Assembly (NCBI GenBank): GCA_904397845.1
Contig: CAJFOX010000011.1
Coordinates: forward strand, 209,118-273,117
Reading direction: 5' to 3'
From: an uncultured Oscillospiraceae bacterium
GTDB taxonomy: Bacteria > Bacillota > Clostridia > Oscillospirales > Ruminococcaceae
DNA length: 64,000 nt
Shown here: positions 1 through 9,997 of the stretch, piece by piece
Layout of the letters: the number at the start of each line of letters is the position of its first letter
Position numbering within the stretch: position 1 is the first letter of the stretch
Translations under genes and position numbers: made by a program
The notes under the pieces: model-generated
Databases searched by the model: none
Seen by the model: the letters and a program-made list of their open reading frames with translations, nothing else
Told to the model about the DNA's origin: nothing

Positions 1-1030
1 GCAAAAGCGCCTCAGGCAACAGCTCCGGATGAAAAGTCCCAACCGCCACATAAAAACCGGGCAGCAGGATGGTAAAAAAGAAAGCCAAATATTTAAGCCA
101 CCGTTCAAACACCGCATAATAGGGCCGGTGGGTATAATCGTCAATACTTTGGAAATTCTCATTGAAAAAATATGGCACGATTAAGGCAAATGGTGTACCA
201 TCCACCAAAATTCCTACCCTGCCCTCGCTGATTTTGGCACAGAGGGTGTCCGGCCGTTGTGTGGTGCCGACGTTGGAAAAAATGGAAGTGATGTCCGTAT
301 CCAAAAAAGGCTGGACATAACCGGATTCTAAAATGATATCGGTGGGGATTTCCTGGATCCTGCGGCGGATATCGCGCAGCAGCTCCGGCGCCACCATATC
401 CGTTTGATAAATCAGGCACAAATCGGTATGACTTTTGACGCCCGCTTTCATCAGCTCCATTTTCAGTGTAGAAGACTTGACCCGGCGGCGCACCATCGTC
501 ATATTAATGCGGATGGGTTCGGTGAACCCCTCCCGCGAACCCCGGACGTTTTCCTCAGCCGACGGCTCGGACACGCTGCGGAACTGAAATCCCTGTACAC
601 CGGCTACAATGACTTTTTCTATCCCATCTATCATAATCCCGGCAAAGCCGGACATCAAAAATGGGAATAATTCCCCCAGTGTTTCCACCTCATTTTGATC
701 CATGCCCAGCACCGCCCGGTGTAAAATCCAGTCGCGCAGCTCCTCGGGGGACGGCTTGTCCAAAACCAGATCTCCCAGCGGCTCCAGCATGATCTCGGTC
801 AGGGTCTGCAGGCTGAACATTCCCTCAAACATCATCAATTTAACCGGTATCCCACAGACTGTAATTTCCCGCACCATAAAATCCGCCGTATCATGCAGCG
901 CGGCCCGGATAACCGAAAGATCTTTTTCGGCATTTCCGGTCAGACGGATAGACTCTGTTGGCGGCGGCTTTGGCGTGACATAAAGCGACTGCTCTTTTTC
1001 CTTGATTTTTTTTGTAAACCATTGCGGCAT
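1..1030 (-). CDS. GerA/SpoVAF-family spore germination protein (C-terminus cut off by window edge)
   Basis: Manual translation of the minus strand from ATG at 1030: MPQWFTKKIKEKEQ...EPIRINMTMVRRRVKSSTLKMELMKAGVKS...FLDTDITSIFSNVGTTQRPDTLCAKISEGRVGILVDGTPFALIVPYFF...; GerA-family motifs; open to position 1 so missing from the ORF track. Confidence 0.85.
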   Translation of the reverse strand, partial: MPQWFTKKIKEKEQSLYVTPKPPPTESIRLTGNAEKDLSVIRAALHDTADFMVREITVCGIPVKLMMFEGMFSLQTLTEIMLEPLGDLVLDKPSPEELRDWILHRAVLGMDQNEVETLGELFPFLMSGFAGIMIDGIEKVIVAGVQGFQFRSVSEPSAEENVRGSREGFTEPIRINMTMVRRRVKSSTLKMELMKAGVKSHTDLCLIYQTDMVAPELLRDIRRRIQEIPTDIILESGYVQPFLDTDITSIFSNVGTTQRPDTLCAKISEGRVGILVDGTPFALIVPYFFNENFQSIDDYTHRPYYAVFERWLKYLAFFFTILLPGFYVAVGTFHPELLPEALL

Positions 1031-1165
1031 CGCGATCCCTTCTTTCCCAGACATTGTTGCCAGATCGCAGGAAAAACATGCACAAATTGCCGCTAAAAAA
1101 GATGTATAGGGCCAAACTTGCGGTGCATACTAGAAAAAGCCGGAAAAAGAAGGAGGCCTTTATCG

Positions 1166-1849
1166 ATGACAGTTAATTTTCTGCGCACGATGATCCTATA
1201 CATAGTGATCGTCATCGCAGTACGGATTATGGGAAAAAGGCAGATCGGGGAACTTTCCCCCACAGAACTGGTCATTACGATCCTGATTTCCAATATCGCT
1301 ACCCTGCCGATTGAAGATACCAATATTCCCCTAACCGCAGGCCTGATTTCAATTTTCTCGCTGGTAGCTTGTGAAGTTTTGGTATCCGGCGTCCTGTTAA
1401 AGAGCCCCAAAATGCGGAAAATGGTATCCGGCTCCCCTAAAGTGCTGATCCGGGACGGCGTGATTGACCAAAAGCAGCTCTCTACCCTGCGCCTTTCCAT
1501 TGACGATCTGACCGCTCAGCTGCGTGGGCAGGGTTGTTTTGACATTAACCAGGTGGCATTTGCCGTAGTGGAAACTACTGGAAAACTGAGCATTTTCCAA
1601 AAATTCAAATTCCAGCAGCCGACCAATCAGGATTTGCACGTAAAGGAACCTAAAAACGCCGACGCTCCCCCAGTGGTTGCTGTTTCCGACGGACAGGTTT
1701 CCGACGCGGCTTTGCGATTTTGTGAAAAAGACAGGGAATGGCTGGGGAACCTGCTGCAAGAAAAGCAATGCCCTCTGGAGGAAGTCTTTTTACTGACTTG
1801 TGACCGCAGCGGGAATTATAAACTGGTGAAAAAGGAGGCGACGTCATGA
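1166..1849 (+). CDS. DUF421 (YetF-like) membrane protein
   Basis: MTVNFLRTMILYIVIVIAVRIMGKRQIGELSPTELVITILISNIATLPIED...; ATG 1166 preceded by AGGAGG at 1151; track ORF 1118..1849. Confidence 0.85.
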   Translation: MTVNFLRTMILYIVIVIAVRIMGKRQIGELSPTELVITILISNIATLPIEDTNIPLTAGLISIFSLVACEVLVSGVLLKSPKMRKMVSGSPKVLIRDGVIDQKQLSTLRLSIDDLTAQLRGQGCFDINQVAFAVVETTGKLSIFQKFKFQQPTNQDLHVKEPKNADAPPVVAVSDGQVSDAALRFCEKDREWLGNLLQEKQCPLEEVFLLTCDRSGNYKLVKKEATS

Positions 1850-2226
1850 AGAGGGTCGCCTTGTGTACCGCCATCTTGCTGGTTATCATTCTTCTTTGTA
1901 CGGCAAGCCTTGTCACAGTATCACGATACCAACGGGATTTTACCAAAGCGATTCAGGATCTGGAACAGGCCGTATATCAGGAAACATTTGAGGCATTATC
2001 CGTCCGGGCCGCCAGCGTCTGCCGGGACTGGATGGACGCCGAACATGTGCTGATTCGATTTGTCCGCCATACGGAACTAGATGAAGTGACCGGCGCCATG
2101 ACCCGTTTGGAAAAACTGGCCAAATACGGAGATCTTTCCGAATTTTCCGCCGAACTGAATCGGATCAAAAATCTACTGCATCATATCTACGATTCTGAAA
2201 TCCCCTATCTGCGCAACATTTTCTAA
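1846..2226 (+). CDS. DUF4363 family protein
   Basis: Overlaps the DUF421 gene by 4 bp; short membrane-anchored protein with repeated acidic/aromatic helices. Confidence 0.65.
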   Translation: MKRVALCTAILLVIILLCTASLVTVSRYQRDFTKAIQDLEQAVYQETFEALSVRAASVCRDWMDAEHVLIRFVRHTELDEVTGAMTRLEKLAKYGDLSEFSAELNRIKNLLHHIYDSEIPYLRNIF

Positions 2227-2256
2227 GAGAAAACAAGAAAATAAACTTTCTTTTTG

Positions 2257-2283
2257 AAAAAGGACGCGTTTTGCGTCCTTTTT
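2257..2283. terminator. Bidirectional intrinsic terminator between convergent genes
   Basis: AAAAAGGACGC-GTTTT-GCGTCCTTTTT. Confidence 0.8.
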
Positions 2284-2310
2284 CTCCTTTTACAGTATAA
2301 AACAGCCGTT

Positions 2311-3138
2311 TTATTTTTCGTCGTCGTTTTGAAACTGTACCGGCTCAACCGATTCGGTCAGCTTTTCAAAGCGATAACCCTGTGCTGTCAGCTGGTCAAT
2401 GACCGGCCCTACCGCTTCCGCTGTGGAAACCCGCATGGAGTCATCATGGCAAAGGATCACAACTTTATCCTTTCCCTTCGCACCATTTACAATATTATGA
2501 ATCAGCGTATCCGTATCCGTCATGTAGGATTTATCATCACCGGATACCAGGTTCCAATCATAATAGATGTAACCCCGCCGGCGCATTTCGATTCGGATGG
2601 CCTTTTGAACCGAAGGGCTTGCAAAACTGTTTTTGACGCTCCCACCTGGAAATCGGAAAATTTTAGGTTCTACCCCTGTAACCTGAATGATTTTTTCGCG
2701 GATTTTGTGGAAATCGGCCAGGTAACTTTCCACGCTGCTATAAATTTCCTGGTATACGTGGGAATAGGTATGTATCCCAATGCTGTGCCCCTCATCGACG
2801 ATCCGTTTTAGGATTGCATCGGAATCGACACCGGATACCTCCTGGCCGGTTACGAAAAAAGTGGCCTTGACTCCTTTTTCCTTCAGCGTATCTAAAATAG
2901 CAATGGTATTTTTGGAAGGACCGTCGTCAAAGGTATAATAAACCACCTTTCCTTCCTCTTTTGCAAATTCACTGCCGGTGTTGACATACATATCCGGGTA
3001 CAGATCCTCATACGCTGATCCCAACACCTCTTTGGTCTGCCAGATCGCCGCCAGCATTCCTCCACAGCAAAGAAGCGCGGCTACAGCCGCCAGCACCTTC
3101 TTACTGCATTTCATCAAGCAAAACATTGTATCCACCAA
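2311..3138 (-). CDS. Polysaccharide deacetylase (NodB domain), membrane anchored
   Basis: VVYYTFDDGPSKNTIAILDTLKEKGVKATFFVTG...GHSIGIHTYSH...FRFPGGS. Confidence 0.92.
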   Translation of the reverse strand: MVDTMFCLMKCSKKVLAAVAALLCCGGMLAAIWQTKEVLGSAYEDLYPDMYVNTGSEFAKEEGKVVYYTFDDGPSKNTIAILDTLKEKGVKATFFVTGQEVSGVDSDAILKRIVDEGHSIGIHTYSHVYQEIYSSVESYLADFHKIREKIIQVTGVEPKIFRFPGGSVKNSFASPSVQKAIRIEMRRRGYIYYDWNLVSGDDKSYMTDTDTLIHNIVNGAKGKDKVVILCHDDSMRVSTAEAVGPVIDQLTAQGYRFEKLTESVEPVQFQNDDEK

Positions 3139-3294
3139 CCTTCTGCTTTTAGTATATTGTCCTCCTTTGTCCGCTTATGTCCTCAAAAGCAAAGGCAGGC
3201 GGATCATCCGCCTGTCTTCTCCCCGTTTCTTATACTTTAAAATATTTGTCCGGCAGTGCGGCCCCCAAAAAAACGCATGCCGAACAGAGCGCAG

Positions 3295-4032
3295 TTACTT
3301 TTCCGTCTTTTTCTTTCCAACCATACTGGCTACGCCGGAGATCATCCGGCCGGAAACGGATCCTGATTTGACCATAACACCCGCCGTGGCGCTCTGCCCT
3401 ACGCTGCCTGCTACGGTAATATTTTTCCCGGCGCTCACTCTGCCGCCGACATTTCCGCCGATTTCACAATCCTTTCCCGCATCCACATTGCCTTGGGTAA
3501 CGTCTCCGTGGATGATAACATCTTTTCCCGCGTTTGCACCGCCATGCAGGATATTCCCGTTGACCGTAATATCTTTTCCCGCATCCACTTTCCCGGCAAC
3601 ATCCCTTTCACAAATTAAGTCGAGATCGCAGTTGACATTCAGCGCTGGGCCGTCATAGCGGAACACCATATTTTGCCGTTCGCTGCCGGAGAAGTGCCGC
3701 AGCAGCTGGTGGCCCCGATAGACCACCACGTGCAGCGCTCCGTCCTCCGGCCAGGGAAGGCCCTGTACAATGCCGATAGGTGCCAGCGGTTCTGTCTGTG
3801 GCTGCGGGGCCTCCGGCTGGATACCAAACAGGCCGTCGATCGTCGTATCAAACATCCGGGCAATCTGCGGCAGCAGGCCGATATCGGGGCAGGAGCGCTT
3901 AGATTCCCACTTGCTGACGGCCTGCGGGCTGATGCCAAGCTGGCTGGCAATCTGTTCTTGCGTCATTCCCTTTTGCTTTCTCATGCTGCTGATCGAATCA
4001 CAAAGAATATCGTAATTATTACATTCTTCCAT
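3295..4032 (-). CDS. XRE-family HTH regulator fused to bactofilin-like/polymer-forming repeat domain
   Basis: N-term HTH (MRKQKGMTQEQIASQLGISPQAVSKWES); C-term repeats AGKDITVNGNI / AGKDVIIHGDV / AGKDCEIGGNV / AGKNITVAGSV. Confidence 0.8.
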   Translation of the reverse strand: MEECNNYDILCDSISSMRKQKGMTQEQIASQLGISPQAVSKWESKRSCPDIGLLPQIARMFDTTIDGLFGIQPEAPQPQTEPLAPIGIVQGLPWPEDGALHVVVYRGHQLLRHFSGSERQNMVFRYDGPALNVNCDLDLICERDVAGKVDAGKDITVNGNILHGGANAGKDVIIHGDVTQGNVDAGKDCEIGGNVGGRVSAGKNITVAGSVGQSATAGVMVKSGSVSGRMISGVASMVGKKKTEK

Positions 4033-4072
4033 AAAAAGGCCTCCTTTTTATTTTTCTCCACGTGGCAACTTC

Positions 4073-4123
4073 ATTGTACCTGTGGCCATCCCATTTGGCA
4101 ATTGATCATTTGTTGATATTGCC
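4073..4123 (-). promoter_or_regulatory. Promoter of HTH-bactofilin gene (-35 TTGCCA 4096-4101, -10 TACAAT 4073-4078, 17-bp spacer) overlapped by imperfect dyad GGCAATTGATCATTTGTTGATATTGCC (4097-4123)
   Basis: Read directly on the minus strand. Confidence 0.5.
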
Positions 4124-4422
4124 TGTTTTACTATAAACCTTTAGTTGTTTTATCGATTTTCTTTACGAAAATTTTTCTGATCACAATGGAAAATGATCAA
4201 AATAAAGGAAACAAATAGTTGTTTTGTCAAAATCTTTTCCCGGGAATAATCAACCATCGGTTGCGGGGTATCATACAAAAAATGTTTTCCTTTTTTAGCG
4301 AATGATATAAATTTATGCTTTTCCCTTGTATGGATTTCGATAGAATGTTATTCTATTTACAGAAGACTCTTTTGCCGCTATTGCAAGAAGACAGACACCA
4401 GCCGATAAAATGGAGGATCATC

Positions 4423-5004
4423 ATGAAGTATATCAATCAGCTGCTTTACGAAAATATGCCCTATCCAACGGATGTGAAAAATCCAGACAGCCCCATGAAA
4501 AACGGGAACATCAAAAGGGCCGGGTGCGGCTTATGCTGCCTGTGTATGGTAGTAGACCGGCTCACTACCCAATCCCTGCCGTTGGAGGAATGCCGGGATC
4601 TTTCTGTCGAGCATAAGGCAAACCTCGACCCTGGAACAGATCTAAAAGTTTTAAGCCCCGTCATTGCCAAAAAATTCGGCCTGCGGTACGAAAGTACTGA
4701 TGATATCCAGGTAATGATCCGTTGCCTGCAAAACGGCGGCTGCGCCATTGCCAATGTGGGAGGAGACCGGGACGACGGCAAGTATACCGGCGTCTTTTCC
4801 CACGGAGGCCACTATATTACGGTCATCAGCGCAGATGAAAAGGAACTGTGCATCCTGGATCCCTCTTTGAAAGAAGGGAAATTCGATGAAGATGGGAGAA
4901 AGGGAAAGGTTCGCATTGAGGGAGATTTCGTTTACTGCGACCCGAATGTGCTGGCGAAAGACACGGATAATCGCTCGCCCAGCTATTATCTGTTCACACG
5001 GTAA
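4423..5004 (+). CDS. C39-like papain-fold peptidase, no obvious signal peptide
   Basis: RAGCGLCCLCMVVD (Cys region), SHGGHYITVISAD (His region), LDPS; ATG 4423 preceded by a GGAG-like SD (ggaggatcatc). Confidence 0.7.
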   Translation: MKYINQLLYENMPYPTDVKNPDSPMKNGNIKRAGCGLCCLCMVVDRLTTQSLPLEECRDLSVEHKANLDPGTDLKVLSPVIAKKFGLRYESTDDIQVMIRCLQNGGCAIANVGGDRDDGKYTGVFSHGGHYITVISADEKELCILDPSLKEGKFDEDGRKGKVRIEGDFVYCDPNVLAKDTDNRSPSYYLFTR

Positions 5005-5016
5005 AAATTCTATTGG

Positions 5017-5046
5017 AAAAAAGGCGGCTGATTCAGCCGCCTTTTT
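5017..5046 (+). terminator. Intrinsic terminator
   Basis: AAAAAAGGCGGCTG-ATT-CAGCCGCCTTTTT. Confidence 0.85.
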
Positions 5047-5136
5047 CTCTTTTCATATTTTCCATCTGGGCCAGCTGGCAGCAGTCCTTTTACTGACTGG
5101 AAAAGCGGATACATATCCACCTTCACTGCCGGACCT

Positions 5137-6807
5137 TTACAAAACAGAATACAATTCCTTTAAATATTTTGTAAGCTTTACATTTTCGCCATAATCCACT
5201 GCGCAATCAACGATACTGGGGATCTTTTGGGCGAACGCCTCCTCCAGCGTGGGAATCAGATCCTCTGCCCGCTCGATGCGGTAGCCTTTTGCTCCAAAGC
5301 TTTCGGCAAATTTGACAAAATCCGGATTGGTAAAATCCACGTAACAGCTTTTCCCGTATTGATCCATCTGCTTCCACTTAATCAGCCCATAGCTGTTATC
5401 ACGGAAAATCAGGGTCACAAAAGGATTTCCCAGCCGCATGGCGGTTTCCATCTCCTGACAGTTCATCAAAAATCCACCGTCGCCGGTAACCGCCAGAACC
5501 CGCTTATCCGGGTAAATCAATTTGGCCGCAATCGCACCGGGTACCGCAAAACCCATGCTGGCAAAACCGTTGGAAATCAGGCAGGTATTGGGCTGATAAC
5601 AATGATACTGGCGCGCAATCCACATTTTATGTGCGCCCACATCTGAAAGCAGGATATCGTCGGGGGCAAGGACTTTACGTACATCACTGAGGATCTTCTG
5701 AGGACGCATGGGAAAACTCATATCCTTTTCATAAGCGGCATATTCTTTTTCCATCTTCTCCTTGATCTCTCTGGCATAGGCCGATGCAAAAGGATGTTCC
5801 ATCTGGCTTAAAATACTGCGAAGGGAAACGGAAATATCGCCGACCACTTCCACCGCCGGTTGGTATAATTTATTAATATGGGCAGGACGGGCGTCGATAT
5901 GGATAATGTTTTTGTGCTGATCGCTATTCCATTTTGACGGCGCGTATTCTACAATGTCATACCCTACCGACAAAATCAGGTCGGCATTTTCCAGCACTTT
6001 GTTGGCGTAATCTTTCTGAGGAATCCCAATCGTCCACAAGCAGTAAGGATTATCGAAGGGAATAATCCCCTTGGCCATCATTGTATGTATGACTGGGATG
6101 TGCAGCTTATTCACAAACTCTATCATTGCCTTACTGGCATGGTTGCGGATAGCACTGCTGCCTGCCAATATCACAGGGTTTTTTGCCATCATCAGCCGGA
6201 CTACCGCATCCTTGACACATTGGGAATCCGGAATTTCAATCGGTATCGTCTGCTTTTCCAGCGGTTCTTCCCCCGGGCTGACCGGCATTTTCGCAACGTT
6301 GACCGGCAAATCAATATGGCAGGCGCCGGGCTTTTCGCTTTCTGCATATTTAAAGGCAATCCGTACAATTTCGCTGACCGTATCCGGAAGGACAATCTGC
6401 TTCGTCCTCTTGGTAATTGGTTCGAACATTTTGCAAAGATCCAAAAATTGATGGGAGGTCAAATGCATCCGTTCCGTACCGACCTGTCCGGTAATGGCAA
6501 CCAGCGGGGCACCATCGCTGTAGGCGTCGGCCACACCGGTAACCAGATTGGTAGCTCCAGGCCCCAACGTTGACATGCAAACACCGGCTTTGTGGGTCAA
6601 GCGTCCATATACATCGGCCATAAAAGCTGCCCCCTGCTCATGCCGGGTTGTAATAAAGCGGATGCTGGAATGGGAAAGCGCCTCCATAAGCTCCAAATTC
6701 TCTTCTCCCGGAATCCCAAAAATGTACTCGACTCCCTCTTTTTCCAGACATTTCACCAGCATTTGCGCTGTGTTATACATTTGTTGTGTCTGGCCTTCTT
6801 CCTGCAT
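5137..6807 (-). CDS. Acetolactate synthase large subunit-type ThDP enzyme
   Basis: FGIPGEENLELMEAL, TTRHEQGAAFMADVYGRLT, GPGATNLVTGVADAY, GDGGFLMNCQEMETAMRLGNPFVTLIFRDNSYGLIKWKQ; ATG 6807 with GGAGG SD. Confidence 0.88.
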   Translation of the reverse strand: MQEEGQTQQMYNTAQMLVKCLEKEGVEYIFGIPGEENLELMEALSHSSIRFITTRHEQGAAFMADVYGRLTHKAGVCMSTLGPGATNLVTGVADAYSDGAPLVAITGQVGTERMHLTSHQFLDLCKMFEPITKRTKQIVLPDTVSEIVRIAFKYAESEKPGACHIDLPVNVAKMPVSPGEEPLEKQTIPIEIPDSQCVKDAVVRLMMAKNPVILAGSSAIRNHASKAMIEFVNKLHIPVIHTMMAKGIIPFDNPYCLWTIGIPQKDYANKVLENADLILSVGYDIVEYAPSKWNSDQHKNIIHIDARPAHINKLYQPAVEVVGDISVSLRSILSQMEHPFASAYAREIKEKMEKEYAAYEKDMSFPMRPQKILSDVRKVLAPDDILLSDVGAHKMWIARQYHCYQPNTCLISNGFASMGFAVPGAIAAKLIYPDKRVLAVTGDGGFLMNCQEMETAMRLGNPFVTLIFRDNSYGLIKWKQMDQYGKSCYVDFTNPDFVKFAESFGAKGYRIERAEDLIPTLEEAFAQKIPSIVDCAVDYGENVKLTKYLKELYSVL

Positions 6808-6942
6808 AATGTATGCCTCCTTCAAGCCGCAATCTGTCATTGCGATTATATGTATTATTGTATACATATATTTCTTGCGTATTATATCACACACACGCCT
6901 ACTTGGAAAGCCTTTTTTTCACATAGTGTAAAATTTTGTTAT

Positions 6943-6983
6943 AAAAAACAAAATCACAGGCAATCCCATAGAGGAGCCTGTGA
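6943..6983 (-). terminator. Terminator after accA
   Basis: Minus strand TCACAGGC-N14-GCCTGTGA-TTTTGTTTTTT. Confidence 0.75.
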
Positions 6984-7029
6984 AAATAGCTTCTTTTATT
7001 TTTAAGAGAGCAGATATTGGATGGCCGAA

Positions 7030-7812
7030 TCAGTCTATCCTGCCGTATTTTCGAAAACGCTCATACCGGGCAGCCAACAGCTCCTCTAAATCGATCTGAG
7101 CCTTTTCCTCCAGCGTTTTCCAAAGCAATTCCTCCAAATAGGTATAGACCTCTGAAAAGCTCAGCCCTTCTTCCGGAATGATCCGTTCAATCACCTGCAT
7201 CTGCTTCATGTCCTCAGCTGTCAGTTTCAGGCATTCGGCCGCCTCCTTATTTTTTTTGGCATCTTTCCATAGGATACTGGCGCACCCTTCCGGAGAAATA
7301 ACAGAGTAAAAAGCGTTTTCCAGCATCCAAACCTCGTCGCCCACTGCCAGCGCCAATGCGCCGCCGCTGCCACCCTCGCCGATGAGTACAGCAATCACTG
7401 GCACGCGGAGCCCCATCATTTCTATCAGATTTTCCGCAATGGCCTGGCCTTGTCCCCTTTCTTCTGCGCCGATACCACAAAAAGCGCCTGAAGTGTCCAC
7501 AAAGCAGATGACCGGGCGGTGGAATTTTTCCGCCTGCTTCATCAACCGCAAAGCCTTTCGATACCCTTCCGGATTGGGAGAGCCAAAATTGCGATACACT
7601 TTTTCTTTGGTATTCCCGCCCTTTTCCATGGCAATGACGGTCACAGGTTTGTTCCGCAAACGGGCAATCCCTCCAACGATAGCAGAGTCCTCTGCAAAAC
7701 GCCGGTCGCCATGCAATTCAATAAAGTCGGTAAAAATCCCCTTGATAAATCCAATTCCCGACGGGCGGCCTTTAGCCCTGGCCGCCTGCACCTTTTCATA
7801 CGCCGTCTTCAT
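7030..7812 (-). CDS. accA: Acetyl-CoA carboxylase carboxyltransferase alpha subunit
   Basis: [66 protein letters not shown]. Confidence 0.95.
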   Translation of the reverse strand: MKTAYEKVQAARAKGRPSGIGFIKGIFTDFIELHGDRRFAEDSAIVGGIARLRNKPVTVIAMEKGGNTKEKVYRNFGSPNPEGYRKALRLMKQAEKFHRPVICFVDTSGAFCGIGAEERGQGQAIAENLIEMMGLRVPVIAVLIGEGGSGGALALAVGDEVWMLENAFYSVISPEGCASILWKDAKKNKEAAECLKLTAEDMKQMQVIERIIPEEGLSFSEVYTYLEELLWKTLEEKAQIDLEELLAARYERFRKYGRID

Positions 7813-7816
7813 CCGC

Positions 7817-8674
7817 TCATCCCCTTTCGTGCAGCATAAGCAGCCGGGTCACCAGCTTCTTTTGACTGGCACGGGGCGCGATGCGGTCTACAAATCCTCG
7901 CTGCACCAAAAATTCCGACCGCTGAAAACCGTCGGGCAGTTTTTTTCGGATCGTCTGCTCGATTACCCGAGGGCCTGCAAAGCCAATAAGTGCGCCGGGC
8001 TCAGCCAAAATAATATCCCCTTCCATGGCAAAACTGGCGGTGACGCCGCCGGTTGTGGGGTCGGTTAAAACAGTGATATACAAATTGCCCGCATCGCTAT
8101 GGCGTTTGACCGCACCCGAAGTCTTGGCCATCTGCATCAAAGACAGAATCCCTTCCTGCATCCGGGCGCCGCCGGAAACAGTGTAACCCACCACCGGCAG
8201 GGAATGGGCGGTAGCGTACTCAAACAGACGGGTGATCTTCTCCCCTACGACCGTTCCCATGCTCCCCATCATGAAAGAAGGTTCCATCACAAACAATGCG
8301 CAGTTCTCTCCGCCAATAGAGGCCGTCCCACAGATAACAGCCTCCTTTTCCCCAGAAGCCAGCCTCGCATGCCGGAGCTTTTTATCGTAACCAGGGAAAT
8401 GGATCACATCCCTGGCGCGTAAATCCGCATCCATCTCGCAAAAGCTGCCGGAATCGGCGATAAAGTCAATTCGCTGCCGGGCATTCATCCGAAAATGATA
8501 GCCGCAGCTGCAAACCAGATGGTTATCCCACAGCTCGCTCGATGGCACCGACTTTTTACAGGCCGGGCAGACCTCGCCAGGCTCCGTGTGAATCTCCGCT
8601 GCAGCGCTGGCCGGCGTGCGGCCGCCTTTTTCCAATTCGTTTCTCGGTTTTTTAAAAAATCCCTGAAGCTGCAT
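7817..8674 (-). CDS. accD: Acetyl-CoA carboxylase carboxyltransferase beta subunit
   Basis: Zn ribbon [78 protein letters not shown]. Confidence 0.95.
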   Translation of the reverse strand: MQLQGFFKKPRNELEKGGRTPASAAAEIHTEPGEVCPACKKSVPSSELWDNHLVCSCGYHFRMNARQRIDFIADSGSFCEMDADLRARDVIHFPGYDKKLRHARLASGEKEAVICGTASIGGENCALFVMEPSFMMGSMGTVVGEKITRLFEYATAHSLPVVGYTVSGGARMQEGILSLMQMAKTSGAVKRHSDAGNLYITVLTDPTTGGVTASFAMEGDIILAEPGALIGFAGPRVIEQTIRKKLPDGFQRSEFLVQRGFVDRIAPRASQKKLVTRLLMLHERG

Positions 8675-8679
8675 GAAAG

Positions 8680-9993
8680 CTATTCACCCCTCTTCGCCAT
8701 AAAATCGGTATGGTAGTCCCCTGCCAGGAAAGCCGGGTCGCTGATAATCTCCAGCTGTTCATCCAGATTGTTGGGAACGCCCTCTATTACCAGCTCGCAT
8801 AAGGCGGAATTCATTTTTCGTATGGCCTCTTCCCGTGTTTTCGCATAGACGATCAGCTTGCCCATCATAGAATCATAATATGGCAGCATTTCATAGCCCT
8901 GGTACAAAAAAGTATCAAACCGAACCCAAGGGCCGCCAGGAACATGTAAAAACGTGACTTTTCCACCGCTTTTCGCATTGATGCGGCATTCGATGGCCGC
9001 ACCAGTGATTTTAACATCTTCTTGTCGGAAATTCAACAGCACTCCACAGGCGATACGGATCTGCCATTTGACAATATCCACGCCCGATACATACTCGCTA
9101 ACCGGATGCTCCACCTGTAAGCGGGTATTCATTTCCATAAAGTAAAAATGGTTTTCGTCATCCAGCAAAAATTCCACTGTCCCCGCATTGGTGTAACCTG
9201 CGGCTTTGGCAGCTTTCGATGCCGCCTCGCACATTTTCTCCCGCAATTCCGGCGAGATCGCGGGGGAGGGCGCTTCTTCCAAAAGCTTTTGGTTCCGCTT
9301 TTGGATGGAGCACTCCCGTTCCCCCAGGCAGACTACATTGCCCCCCTCATCGGCCAGCAGCTGCACTTCAATATGCTTTACCGGGGACAGATATTTTTCC
9401 ATATATACGCCGCTGTCGCCAAAGGCGCTCTTTGCCTCCTCTGAAGCGGTCAAAAATGCTTTTTCCATCTCATCAGGCCCTTTTACCAGACGGATGCCTT
9501 TTCCGCCGCCGCCCGCCCGGGCCTTGATCAGAACCGGATAACCGATCATCCCGGCGGCTTCTGCCGCCTGTTCGGGAGATGTCAGAAGGTCTGTACCGGG
9601 GACGGTTGGAACGCCGGCTTCTTTCATCATACGGCGCGCCGCGTCTTTGTCCCCCATCCGGGAAATGACATCTGCGCCGGGTCCGATGAACACCAGCCCA
9701 TTTTTCTCACACAGGCGGGCAAAATCCGCATTTTCCGCCAAAAATCCATATCCAGGGTGGATCGCCTGAGCCCCGGTCAAAAGCGCCGCCGTAATAATAT
9801 CCTTCTGACGCAGATAGCTCTCGCTGGGCAAAGCCTTGCCGATACAGACGCTTTCATCCGCCAGGGATACATGCAGCGATTCCTTGTCAGCTTGGGAATG
9901 TACCGCTACCGTGGCAATACCCATTTCTTTACAGGCGCGGATAATGCGAACCGCGATTTCTCCTCGGTTTGCAATTAAGATTTTCGAAAACAA
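8680..9993 (-). CDS. accC: Biotin carboxylase
   Basis: MFSKILIANRGEIAVRIIRACKEMGI, PGYGFLAENADFA, FMEMNTRLQVEHPVSEYVSGVDIVKWQIRIA. Confidence 0.96.
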   Translation of the reverse strand: MFSKILIANRGEIAVRIIRACKEMGIATVAVHSQADKESLHVSLADESVCIGKALPSESYLRQKDIITAALLTGAQAIHPGYGFLAENADFARLCEKNGLVFIGPGADVISRMGDKDAARRMMKEAGVPTVPGTDLLTSPEQAAEAAGMIGYPVLIKARAGGGGKGIRLVKGPDEMEKAFLTASEEAKSAFGDSGVYMEKYLSPVKHIEVQLLADEGGNVVCLGERECSIQKRNQKLLEEAPSPAISPELREKMCEAASKAAKAAGYTNAGTVEFLLDDENHFYFMEMNTRLQVEHPVSEYVSGVDIVKWQIRIACGVLLNFRQEDVKITGAAIECRINAKSGGKVTFLHVPGGPWVRFDTFLYQGYEMLPYYDSMMGKLIVYAKTREEAIRKMNSALCELVIEGVPNNLDEQLEIISDPAFLAGDYHTDFMAKRGE

Positions 9994-9997
9994 TGGC

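Noticed and set aside
3190-3215. Hairpin GGCAGGCGGATCATCCGCCTGTC
   Set aside because: Probably only a weak terminator for the minus-strand HTH-bactofilin gene; no further significance claimed.
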